Assembly: GCA_965214325.1 (NCBI GenBank)
Contig: CBDCBG010000006.1
Coordinates: forward strand, 4,154,001-4,218,000
Direction: 5' to 3'
Length of the DNA: 64,000 nt
DNA from: JAJEFO01 sp965214325
GTDB taxonomy: Bacteria > Pseudomonadota > Alphaproteobacteria > Rhodobacterales > Rhodobacteraceae
Shown: one piece after another, positions 36,172 to 44,712 of the stretch
How positions within the stretch are numbered: position 1 is the first letter of the stretch
How the letters are laid out: the number at the start of each line of letters is the position of its first letter
Made by a program: the position numbers and the translations under genes
The notes under the pieces: generated by a model
Seen by the model: the letters and a program-made list of their open reading frames with translations, nothing else
What the model was told of the DNA's origin: nothing
Database searches by the model: none

Positions 36172-38267
36172 TGCCTTGCTCCATCCTGGCGGGACATCCA
36201 GATGTTCCCGGCTCCGTCCACTCTGGCATCGAAATCGGCGCTCACCAGGGTCGTCGTCTGCGGCTCCGTGATCAGAGCTGGCCCCGACAGGCGGGCTCCC
36301 GTCGGCAGGTCGGCGCGGCTGTAGACCGCCGCCCTGCGCCATTTCCCGGTGACGTCACAGAGGATCAAGCGGGAGCCGGCGGGATTCGCGGCTGACGTTG
36401 CGGGTGCGGCAGGCGCCGGGTCGGTGTCCGGTACCTCCGAAGCGAGATGAAGCGCCCAGTTCAGGATCTCGATCCTCATGTCCGGGACGGTGCGGCTGAA
36501 CTGCCGGCTGTACCCGGCCTCGAACGTGCGGCGCAGGCCGTCCGCATCGGACGGTTCCAGGTCGCGGGCAGGAACGGCGACCTCGATCTCGTGGCCCTGC
36601 CCATGATATCGCATGAAGGCCGTGCGATGCTCCGTCAGTGGCCCGTTCGGTGCGCCGGCCCTGACAACGGTGCGCGCCTCATCGGCCATGTCCCGGAAAA
36701 ACTTGTTGATCGCGTCGATGTCGAGCGACTCGAGCGTGGTGTATCGCGACCGCACGATTTCGAAGGAGACCGGCGCGTGAAGGAATCCCAGGGCGGAACC
36801 GACACCAGGGTTCCCTGGAACGACAACGGTGCGCACCCGGGTTCGGCGTGCAAGGCGGGTGGCATGAAGCGGACCGTTGCCGCCGATGGCGATCATGACG
36901 CGGTCGTCAAGGTTCCTGCCGGATTCCACCGCGTGCATCCGGCCGGCGCTCGCCATGTTCTCGTCCACAATCCCGGTTACGGCAAACGCAGCGCGGTCGG
37001 TATCGATGCCAAGGACGTCGCCGACCTTGCCCTTGAGCGCCGCCCTCGCGGCGTCCGGGTTCATGTCGATGCGGGATTCGGCGAAACCGTCGGGTGAGAT
37101 GAGCCCTTGCACGATGTCGGCATCCGTGACCGTCGGTTGCTCGCCGCCATTGCCGAAGGCGGCAGGCCCCGGGTCCGCCCCTGCACTCCTCGGTCCGACG
37201 CGAATCCGGCCGAGTCGGTCAACGCCGGCGATCGAGCCGCCGCCTGCGCCGATTTCGATCATCTCGATGACCGGAATGCGCACCGGCATGCCCGAGCCCC
37301 TGATGAACCGTTCGGCGCGGGCGATCTCGAACTTTCGCGCGGTCTGCGGCCGGAAACCGTCGATCAGGCAGAGCTTGGCCGTCGTGCCGCCCATGTCAAA
37401 GGAGAGCACCTTGCACTGACCGGTCTCGCGAGCGAGGCGCGCGGCCAGGATCGCGCCTCCGGCCGGGCCTGATTCGACCAGACGCACCGGAAGGCGCGAG
37501 GCGGTATCGAGAGTGGTCATGCCGCCGCTCGCGGTCATCATCAGGATCGGGCAGGCCAGTCCAGCGGCCCGGAACCTCGCCTCGAGGTCCGTGAGATGTC
37601 GGGACATGAGCGGCTGGATGCAGGCGTTGGCGACCGTGGTGCACAACCGGTCGAACTCGCGCGCTTCCGGGCTGACCTCGTGGCTGAGCGAAATCACGAG
37701 ATCCGGCAGCGTCGCCCGGAGCATCTCGCGCAGGCGCATTTCGTGGGTCGGGTTCGCGTAGGCATGAAGCAGGCAGATGGCGACAGCCTCGACCCCTTCG
37801 GCCTGAATGCGTCCTGCCAGAGCCGCCACCGCGTCTTCGTCGAACGGCACGAGTTCGCGCCCGTGCGCGCTCATCCGCCCGCCCACGGTGAAGGCCCGCG
37901 TTCGAGGCACGATCAGGTCGGGCTTTTCGAGATTGATGGCATACTGGCTGTAGCGCCGCTCGTAGGCGATTTCGAGGATGTCGCGGAAGCCTTCGGTCGT
38001 GACCGTGCCGACCCGCGCGCCCCGGCGCTCGATCAGCGCGTTTGTGGCGAGCGTCGTGCCGTGGATGAAGCCGCCGACCTCGTCCCAGGCTGCCGAGGCC
38101 GCCGCCAGTGCAAGACGGGCGCCTTCAAGAGCGCCGAGCGCGGGCTCCGCCGGCGTTGTCGCGGTCTTGGCCGTTGCCAGGACCCGGCCGTCACCGTCGA
38201 CGAGGACCGTGTCCGTGAAGGTTCCCCCGATGTCAATTGCAAGGCGCGGGGCGCGTGGCGAAGGCAT
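36168..38267 (-). CDS. hyuA: Hydantoinase A / oxoprolinase subunit
   Basis: 699 residues. RLAIDIGGTFTDTVLVDGDG (8-27) and VLSFDMGGTTAKLCLIDG (about 290) are the two phosphate-binding sites of the ASKHA-like HyuA fold; FIHGTTLATNALIERRGARV, SHEVSPEAREFDRLCTTVAN and DPGPAAFG are family landmarks. It activates the substrate with ATP for ring opening together with HyuB. First gene of the minus-strand operon. It has no regulator gene upstream and is followed by pseudogene sequence on the other side. Substrate unknown. Confidence 0.94.
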   Translation of the reverse strand: MPSPRAPRLAIDIGGTFTDTVLVDGDGRVLATAKTATTPAEPALGALEGARLALAAASAAWDEVGGFIHGTTLATNALIERRGARVGTVTTEGFRDILEIAYERRYSQYAINLEKPDLIVPRTRAFTVGGRMSAHGRELVPFDEDAVAALAGRIQAEGVEAVAICLLHAYANPTHEMRLREMLRATLPDLVISLSHEVSPEAREFDRLCTTVANACIQPLMSRHLTDLEARFRAAGLACPILMMTASGGMTTLDTASRLPVRLVESGPAGGAILAARLARETGQCKVLSFDMGGTTAKLCLIDGFRPQTARKFEIARAERFIRGSGMPVRIPVIEMIEIGAGGGSIAGVDRLGRIRVGPRSAGADPGPAAFGNGGEQPTVTDADIVQGLISPDGFAESRIDMNPDAARAALKGKVGDVLGIDTDRAAFAVTGIVDENMASAGRMHAVESGRNLDDRVMIAIGGNGPLHATRLARRTRVRTVVVPGNPGVGSALGFLHAPVSFEIVRSRYTTLESLDIDAINKFFRDMADEARTVVRAGAPNGPLTEHRTAFMRYHGQGHEIEVAVPARDLEPSDADGLRRTFEAGYSRQFSRTVPDMRIEILNWALHLASEVPDTDPAPAAPATSAANPAGSRLILCDVTGKWRRAAVYSRADLPTGARLSGPALITEPQTTTLVSADFDARVDGAGNIWMSRQDGARQ

Positions 38268-38522
38268 GGAGCGGGTTCCGGATGTTCAGGTTGCGGATCT
38301 GGCCTGGCTGGCGGCGGCCGCCAATGGGGCGGGCGTCGGGCCACCAGATCACAGCCGGTCGACCTGCGAAGCGTCGCTATGCACCTTATGGCAGGCATGT
38401 CGTCACGTGCCTCGTTCATTCGCATGTGCCGAGGTTGGGAAGAAACGGCGCTTCCGTCAACGAATTTCATGCGAGGAAGCATGTTGAGCCGCACCCTGCT
38501 CCGTCACGCCCGGCCAGGGTCT

Positions 38523-39436
38523 TCATTCGTCCGCTCGCGGCAGGCTCGAGTTGGGGTCGTGGGCCGCCTCCGGCAGGATTTCTCCCCGGCGGCGCGTTCC
38601 GGCAATCACCACCTCGATTTCCGCGCCGGGAAGATGCGCGGCCTGATAGACACAGGCGAATGCCAGGATCTTGCCGACGGCGTGGCCGTAGGCGACGGAT
38701 GTCGTGGCACCGATTGCCAGTCCGCCCCGCAGGACGGCCTCGCCGCCATGCCCGTCGTTGCCGCCGTCGGGCTCGATTTCGACACAGGCGCAGATCCAGG
38801 GCAATGCGCCTTCCGAGGCGGCCCTGGCGTTTCGTTGCGTCCGTGCCGGGACCGCCCTTCTCGAGACTTGCGAACGGCATGACGTCGGCTTCGGGAAGCG
38901 TCACCTCGTTCGTCAGATCGCGCGCACCCTTGAACGCCTTCTCCATCCGCAGGGCGTTCATCGCAAAACTGCCGCAGTCCGTGATTCCGTGCGAAGCTCC
39001 CGCTTCCCTGAGCGCCTCCTACACGGACTTGCAGGCATGGTGCGGCATATGGAGTTCCCAGCCAGGTTCGCCCGCGCAGGACATTCTGAGGGCCAGCAGC
39101 GGGTGGCCGGAAACGGTGATGTCCCGCGCCGAAAGCCAACGGAAGCCTGCGTTGGAAAGGTCGGCATCCGTGCCATGTCACCGGCTGCCCGGTTTTCCGC
39201 TCAAGCAGTCCGGCATGGAGCCCGATGTTGCAGTCGACCGTCCGCCCGAGGCCGTGCGAACTGGTGGAGCGCGTGATCCGTCCGGCCGCATGCCAGGTCG
39301 AGCCGCTGGCCAGTTCGGCCTTTTCCAGGAGCACGGTGTCCTCGCCCCGGCCCTCGCGGCCAAGATTGTGCGCGAGGCCGCGGCCCATGATGCCGCCGAC
39401 GATGACGACTCTGGCGTGGCTTGGAGAGTCTGGCAT
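38523..39436 (-). pseudogene. Shrunken dimethylglycine-dehydrogenase-like gene
   Basis: Short frames reconstruct an 810-residue-type FAD-GcvT dehydrogenase reduced to about 910 bases. The N-terminus is MPDSPSHARVVIVGGIMGRG (one Gly short of GGGIMG), KAELASGSTWHAAGRITRST and KTGQPVTWHG. The middle, including most of the FAD domain and its FAO_M part, is deleted. The C-terminal GcvT part reads WLSARDITVSGHPLLALRMS, AGEPGWELHMPHHACKSV, TAG, EALREAGASHGITDCG, SFAMNALRMEKAFKGA, then GHAVGKILAFACVYQAAHLP and AEIEVVIAGTRRRGEILPEA. At least two shifts and one stop. It resembles, but is not identical to, the two intact genes downstream, so it is likely a third paralog. Confidence 0.82.
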
Positions 39437-40037
39437 GGGCATGGGCCAGGTTCGTCGTCCTGGGACGCTTTCGCGGACCATACGTGTGCGGTCATGTCGT
39501 CGTCAGCGCATTGCGGACACGATCGAGCTCGATCCGTCCGAAGTGGCTTTGGCTCCGAGGCGCATGCGCGAAAGATGCGACAATCCGGTTCAGGATGCTC
39601 CGGCGCTCATCCGAAGGCCGGAGGCCCAGGGTCTCCTTCAGGTCGCGACATTCATGCTTCAATGTCAGCCACTTCTGTGAAGCATGACCTGCGATGCGCG
39701 GATATGCATGCTGCCTGACCAGCGCCCCCGCAGCATCTCGGGATCTTCGGACGAACACGACCGCACAGACCCCGGGTCCGCCTCGTCCACCGCTTTCCGA
39801 AGCGTAAGGGCCCCTTGCGTGAAAGCGTGGCGGGCGCTTGCGGGCACGGAACCGAGGATTCGAATTCCAGGACGAACGGGGGCGGTCGACCTCGTTCAGT
39901 GGATTGAGGATTCGCGTGGTTCCTGCCCGGTCCGAGCGACGCGGTTCGGCTGCCGGCTGGTCAGGATGGCCGAAGGCGCCGGTTCCGAAAGTGAAGCTCG
40001 TCCAATGGCGCAGGTTCATGATGTCTCGAGGGAAAGG
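39437..40037. other. No gene recognised
   Basis: About 600 bases between the pseudogene and the intron. Minus-strand frames of up to about 195 codons are open across it but with no motifs, poor start sites and no resemblance I can name. Probably decayed coding sequence. Confidence 0.4.
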
Positions 40038-40800
40038 GTGCAGCGAATCTAGCTGTTGAACTCGCAGGTGAAAGTCCTGTCGGCGCAATTCTCAGTTTGG
40101 CGCCGTAGCATATCCCACTGAACGCAGAGAGATCTGTGCACAGCGAGCTGGGAAGTACAAAGTCACCGTAGGCCAGTCTATTGACCTGGTCTGGTCAGCC
40201 AGGGTGGCGAGCAAACCGGAGGGCCGTAGCGAAAGCGAACGATTGTTTGAAGCGACGAAATGGGACTCCCACATGAAGCTGATTTGTGGGGCAAATGGGG
40301 ACGCCAAGGGCTTCCTTTCTACCTGATGGCTAGAACCGATGCGGAAGAACTGAGGAAAGCACGCATTGGGTCCCCCGACGTATAGACGGCGGCAATTCGG
40401 GAAAGTTCAGCGGTGAAAGATCGGAAGGTGAAAGGAACAGACAGGATGACCCATGAATGTCAAAGACCAAACCTATAACCGTAAACGGGAAATGGCGCGG
40501 AGTATCTTTCACTGGCGGATGAGGTCGATTAAGCGACGATGGGTGGGACAACACAACCCACTCTGAGCGAGGACCTCTGGGTTCGGGTGGCTACAAGTCC
40601 GGCGTCATGGTGTCGGTGCTCAGAAACCGATGTAGAGTGGCGTCAGCCTGTCGCCTACGGATAGGGTAAACGCCTGCGGCGGACAGAGTATGGCTGGGTC
40701 AGCCTTAACCTGTTGCAGCATGCTTGAAGCCGTACCCGGGAAAACCGGACGTACGGAATTTTAGGGGGGCCGCTGGAAACGTGGTCTATGGTGGAACTGC
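40038..40800 (+). mobile_element. ORF-less group II intron (ends approximate)
   Basis: A 5' end GTGCAG at 40038 fits the GUGYG-type splice site, followed by CTCGCAGGTGAAAGTCCTG and GCGAAAGCGAACG-type domain I sequence. Domain V is clear at 40726-40759: AAGCCGTAC, a GAAA-type loop, CGGACGTACGG, with the AGC triad. A GGCCGC..GTGGTC hairpin at 40768-40787 may be domain VI. There is no reverse transcriptase/maturase gene: the longest frame in the expected domain IV gives MNVKDQTYNRKREMA then RSIFHWR and stops after 37 residues. So it cannot move by itself but might be spliced in trans. 3' end uncertain within about 30 bases. Confidence 0.7.
40726..40759 (+). ncRNA. Group II intron domain V
   Basis: 34 bases with the order RAGCCGU, upper stem CCGG, GAAA-rich loop, CCGG, ACGTACGG. 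The lower stem pairs GCCGTAC with GTACGG; the AGC catalytic triad and the two-base bulge (AC) before CGTACGG are both present, as required for splicing. Confidence 0.75.
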
Positions 40801-41030
40801 GCACCCGCCCGCAATCGAAAGAGCGGGACCGGAAAAGCCTCCACCTAAGGACGCGCGCGCCAGCAGCCTACCCAACGCCATGTTCGTCGCCTTTGCCCGC
40901 AGGGCAGGTCGCTGAGCCAGGAGGCCGGAAACGGGCACGAATCCGGAAGTCCAGGTCAGGACAGTCCGAAACCCGGCTGCACGGGACGCGCACTCGCGCT
41001 GCAACGGCCCGGGGAGACTTTCCGACCCTT

Positions 41031-41055
41031 GTGAAAAAATTGTTGACTTTTTCAC
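41031..41055. promoter_or_regulatory. Inverted repeat and -35 box upstream of the XRE-cupin regulator
   Basis: GTGAAAAA (41031-41038) and TTTTTCAC (41048-41055) are perfect reverse complements around a nine-base spacer, 46 bases before the regulator start. TTGACT at 41043-41048, a near-consensus -35 box, lies inside it. A repressor bound here would block transcription, so autoregulation is likely. Confidence 0.55.
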
Positions 41056-41100
41056 GGCATCTGCGCGGAGATCGTGCGACGGCTTCGCTTCGGGTAGAGA

Positions 41101-41667
41101 ATGACCGCAACCATCGCATCCGAAAGCCTGGGACAGGACCTGCGGATCCTGCGCCGCCGGCGTGGCCTGACGCTTGCCGAAGTGAGCGAGCGCATCGGAC
41201 GCTCGATCGGTTGGTTGAGCCAGGTGGAGCGCGACATTTCCGAGCCGTCCATGAAGGAGTTGAACGCGTTGGCCACCGCGCTCGACATGCCGCTCCGATC
41301 CTTCTTCGGCAAGTCGCCAGGCGCCCCGCACGAGGAGGGCCGCATCGTCCGCAAGGGCGGCCGTCGCCCCCTCGGCCACCGCGTGCACGGTCTTGTCGAG
41401 GAGCTTCTGTCTCCCGACCTGACGGATGACTTCGAAGTGGTTCACTCGACCTTTGCCCCGGGTGCTGAGCGATCCGAGGACACCGTGCGTCCGACACAGG
41501 AAGTGGGCTACATCGTTTCAGGCCGGCTTGAACTGACCATTGATCGCCAGAGCTTCGCGCTGGAACCCGGTGACAGTTTCCGCATCCGTGGAGAGCCCTT
41601 CCGTTGGGCCAACCGCACGTCCGAACCCTGCGTCGCGATCTGGGTGATCGCGCCGCCTGTATACTGA
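41101..41667 (+). CDS. XRE-family regulator with cupin domain
   Basis: 188 residues. HTH at about 14-65 (LGQDLRILRRRRGLTLAEVS, GWLSQVERDISEPSMKEL) and a C-terminal RmlC-type cupin at about 110-185 (EVGYIVSGRLELTIDRQSFA, LEPGDSFRIRGEPFRWAN). This two-domain design, as in PuuR and related regulators, senses small molecules such as polyamines or amines through the cupin. Only ten bases separate it from the first dehydrogenase, so it is the operon's own regulator. The binding site is probably the inverted repeat upstream. Confidence 0.9.
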   Translation: MTATIASESLGQDLRILRRRRGLTLAEVSERIGRSIGWLSQVERDISEPSMKELNALATALDMPLRSFFGKSPGAPHEEGRIVRKGGRRPLGHRVHGLVEELLSPDLTDDFEVVHSTFAPGAERSEDTVRPTQEVGYIVSGRLELTIDRQSFALEPGDSFRIRGEPFRWANRTSEPCVAIWVIAPPVY

Positions 41668-41677
41668 GGATCCGTCA

Positions 41678-44128
41678 ATGGCCGAATTCCCGACGACAGC
41701 CCGCGCAGTCATCATCGGCGGAGGCGCGGTAGGTGCCTCGGCCCTGTACCACCTTGCGAAGGCCGGCTGGACCGATTGCGTGCTGCTGGAAAGGAACGAA
41801 CTCACGGCAGGGTCCACATGGCATGCGGCGGGCAACGTGCCGACCTTCTCGACTTCATGGTCGATCATGAACATGCAGCGCTATTCGACCGAACTCTATC
41901 GAGACCTGGGCGCGGCCGTCGACTACCCCATGAACTATCATGTCACGGGCTCGGTCCGGCTGGCCCATTCAAGGGAGCGGATGCAGGAATTCCACCGTGC
42001 CTGCGGAATGGGGCGCTACCAGGGGATCGACATCCAGATTCTCTCGCCGGGCGAGGCGAAATCCATGTATCCCTTCATGGAAACCCATGGCCTGGAAGGC
42101 GTTCTCTACGACCCGACGGATGGCGACATCGATCCTGCGCAGCTGACGCAGGCGCTCGCGACCGGCGCGCGCAGCCTGGGTGCACAGGTCCTGCGGTTCA
42201 CGCCCGCAACCGGCATCAGCCGCGAGAACGGCGAGTGGATCGTTCACACCGGGAAAGGCGACATCCGCTGCGAATGTGTCGTGAACTCTGCAGGATACTA
42301 CGCGCAGCGGGTCGGCGAGTGGTTCGTGCCGTTCGGCGGACGGACGGTTCCGATGATGGTGATGAGCCACCAGTACCTCCTGTCCGAGGAGATCCCGGAA
42401 GTCGCAGCCTGGACAAGGGAGAGCGGCCAAAAGCTGCCCTTGATGCGCGATGTCGACGTTTCCTACTATCTCCGGCAGGAAAAGAACGGCTTCAACCTCG
42501 GGCCGTACGAAAGGAACTGTCGGGCTCACTGGGTCACGCCGGACGATCCGATGCCGGAGGACTTCAGTTTCCAGCTCTATCCGGACGATCTCGACCGGCT
42601 CGAGGCCTATATCGAGGATGCCATGGCGCGCGTGCCGCAACTTGGCGTGTCCGGCATAGCGAAGGTGATCAACGGGCCCATTCCATACGCCCCTGACGGC
42701 AACCCGCTGGTCGGCCCGATGCCCGGGGTTCCGAACGCGTTCGAGGCCTGCGTCTTCACCTTCGGAATCGCGCAGGCCGGTGGTGCCGGCAAGGTGCTCG
42801 CCGAATGGGTAACCGAAGGTCAGACCGAATGGGACATGTGGTCATGCGACCCCCGGCGCTTCACCGACTACACGGATCGCGAATTCTGCGTTGAGAAGGG
42901 CATGGAAGTCTATGGTCACGAGTACGCGATGCACTTTCCCTGGCATGAGTGGCCTGCGGGTCGTGACCGCAAGCGGTCCACGCTGCATGACCGGCTGGTA
43001 CAGGCCGGCGCGGTCCTTGGCGCCTATAACGGTTGGGAACGCGCAAACTACTTCGCCCGTCCGGATGATGACACGGGCCACGAAGCGACCCAGACCTGGA
43101 ACCGGTCGGGACCGTGGGAACTGCGCATTCGCGAGGAGTGCGAGGCCGTGCGCGACCATTGCGGTGTGCTGGCGATCACGGGCTTCGCGCGGTTCAAGGT
43201 GCAGGGTTCCGGGGCGCGTGCCTATGTCGACGGCCTGACGGCATCGCGGCTGCCGGGCGAGGGCCGGATCGGTCTCGCCTATTTCGCGGATGACAGGGGA
43301 CGCATCCTGACCGAGATGTCGGTGTCGGTGCACGGCGACAGCGAGGTGCGCCTGATCACTGCGGCGACCGCCGAGTGGCATGACGGCGAACTCCTCTCCC
43401 GGAAGTCCCCGGACGGCATCAGCGTGACGGATCACACGAAGGAGTTCGAATGCCTCCTGGTGACCGGCCCGGCGTCGCGCGGGATCCTCGGCGGCGTCAA
43501 TGACGGGCACGACCTCGATGCCGGTTGGCTGTCAATCAGCCTTGAGGGCAGCATCGCCGGCAAGGAGTGCTCGCTGGCCCGCGTTTCCTACGCCGGTGAA
43601 CTTGGCTGGGAGATCCATTGCCGGGCAGAGGACGCTCCGGACATATGGGATGCCGTGACCGAGGCGGGCGCGAAGCCGTTCGGCATGTGGGCGCTGAACT
43701 CGCTTCGCCTCGAAAAGGGCTACCGCGCCTGGAAAGGCGACCTGTCCTCGGACTACAGCCTGCTTGAAGGCGGGCTCGACCGCTTCATCAGGTTCGACAA
43801 GAACACGGATTTCCCGGGGAAGGCGGCGTTGCTGCAACAGAGGCGGCTGGGCGTCACGAAGCGATTCGTGATGCTGACGGTGGACGCCGGCGATGCGGAC
43901 GCGCCGTACATGTCGACGCTTTGGCATGGCGACGAGGTCGTCGGCGAAACCACCTCGGGCGGGTGGGGCTATCGCGTCAACGCCTCCGTCGCCCTTGGCA
44001 TGTTGCGTTCCGATCTGGCCGTTCCGGGCACGGAAATCGAGGTCGACATCTATGGGGAGCGCCGCAAGGCCACGGTGCAGCCCGATGCCCCGCTCTGGGA
44101 TCCTGCAAACGAGAGGCTTCGGGCATGA
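41678..44128 (+). CDS. FAD-dependent dimethylglycine/sarcosine dehydrogenase-like protein with GcvT domain (paralog 1)
   Basis: 816 residues. DAO-type FAD domain: RAVIIGGGAVGASALYHLAK (9-28), LTAGSTWHAAGN (His49 is the flavinylation-type residue) and QAGGAGKVLAEWV; then the FAO_M linker and a GcvT aminomethyltransferase-like domain (about 430-770: GYNGWERANYF-like AYNGWERANYF, SYAGELGWEIH, WALNSLRLEKGYRAWKGDLS) and GcvT C-domain. Such enzymes demethylate dimethylglycine, sarcosine or related amines, passing the one-carbon unit to tetrahydrofolate. Many lack detailed substrate information. Encoded right after the XRE-cupin regulator. Confidence 0.9.
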   Translation: MAEFPTTARAVIIGGGAVGASALYHLAKAGWTDCVLLERNELTAGSTWHAAGNVPTFSTSWSIMNMQRYSTELYRDLGAAVDYPMNYHVTGSVRLAHSRERMQEFHRACGMGRYQGIDIQILSPGEAKSMYPFMETHGLEGVLYDPTDGDIDPAQLTQALATGARSLGAQVLRFTPATGISRENGEWIVHTGKGDIRCECVVNSAGYYAQRVGEWFVPFGGRTVPMMVMSHQYLLSEEIPEVAAWTRESGQKLPLMRDVDVSYYLRQEKNGFNLGPYERNCRAHWVTPDDPMPEDFSFQLYPDDLDRLEAYIEDAMARVPQLGVSGIAKVINGPIPYAPDGNPLVGPMPGVPNAFEACVFTFGIAQAGGAGKVLAEWVTEGQTEWDMWSCDPRRFTDYTDREFCVEKGMEVYGHEYAMHFPWHEWPAGRDRKRSTLHDRLVQAGAVLGAYNGWERANYFARPDDDTGHEATQTWNRSGPWELRIREECEAVRDHCGVLAITGFARFKVQGSGARAYVDGLTASRLPGEGRIGLAYFADDRGRILTEMSVSVHGDSEVRLITAATAEWHDGELLSRKSPDGISVTDHTKEFECLLVTGPASRGILGGVNDGHDLDAGWLSISLEGSIAGKECSLARVSYAGELGWEIHCRAEDAPDIWDAVTEAGAKPFGMWALNSLRLEKGYRAWKGDLSSDYSLLEGGLDRFIRFDKNTDFPGKAALLQQRRLGVTKRFVMLTVDAGDADAPYMSTLWHGDEVVGETTSGGWGYRVNASVALGMLRSDLAVPGTEIEVDIYGERRKATVQPDAPLWDPANERLRA

Positions 44129-44241
44129 CTCGGGATGCGACCCAGCGGATTGCCAGGTTCGGCGGCCCGTTCAGGCCCGCGGAATTGCCATGCGAGCAAC
44201 CCCGCGGTCCATTCGCGGCTGCCCGGCAGCGGGCGGCATGA
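44125..44241 (+). CDS. Possible 38-residue translated overlap ORF
   Basis: The ATG overlaps the stop of the preceding dehydrogenase in ATGA, the coupling used elsewhere in the window, and the frame codes MTRDATQRIARFGGPF then RPAELPCEQPRGPFAAARQ before TGA. There is no recognised domain. It could be a real small protein or chance. It ends 15 bases before the next gene. Confidence 0.25.
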   Translation: MTRDATQRIARFGGPFRPAELPCEQPRGPFAAARQRAA

Positions 44242-44256
44242 AGGGGAGGGCCGGTC

Positions 44257-44712
44257 ATGCTTGACTCCGAAGCGCAGCGGATCATCCGGGAGTTCCCGCT
44301 GGGCATCGTCGCCACGGTGACGCCGGACGGCCAACCGGCGGCGGCGCCGAAGGGCACGTTCCTTGCCCTTGGAGGCGACGCGATTGCATACGGAGACATA
44401 CGCTCGCCGGGAACGCGTCGAAATCTCGCCGATGCGCCGTCCGCCGAAGTCGTTTTTGTCGACCCGTTCCGCCGCAAGGGCGTGCGTGTCTTCGGGCCGG
44501 CCACGATCATCGGCAGGCAAGATCCTCCGTTCACGGAACTCTACCCGATGTGGGAAGAGGCATGGGGCAAACTGGCGCCGCGCATGTCGCATCTCGTCCG
44601 CATCGGGGCGGAACGCGTGCGCCACCTTGCGACCCCGCCTTATGACGACGGCGTCACCGAGGGCGAGATGATTGCGCTCCACCAGTCCAGATTTGCGGAG
44701 CTTTATCCATGA
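44257..44712 (+). CDS. Pyridoxamine 5'-phosphate oxidase-like split-barrel flavoprotein
   Basis: 151 residues. REFPLGIVATVTPDGQPAAA then PKGTFLALGGDAIAYGDIRS and TRRNLADAPSAEVVFVDPFR match the FMN-binding split beta-barrel used by PNPOx-type and general stress flavoproteins. It could oxidise or reduce a small amine or cofactor in the demethylation pathway; no specific substrate can be read. A GAGGG site lies just upstream. Its stop overlaps the next dehydrogenase start (ATGA). Confidence 0.85.
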   Translation: MLDSEAQRIIREFPLGIVATVTPDGQPAAAPKGTFLALGGDAIAYGDIRSPGTRRNLADAPSAEVVFVDPFRRKGVRVFGPATIIGRQDPPFTELYPMWEEAWGKLAPRMSHLVRIGAERVRHLATPPYDDGVTEGEMIALHQSRFAELYP

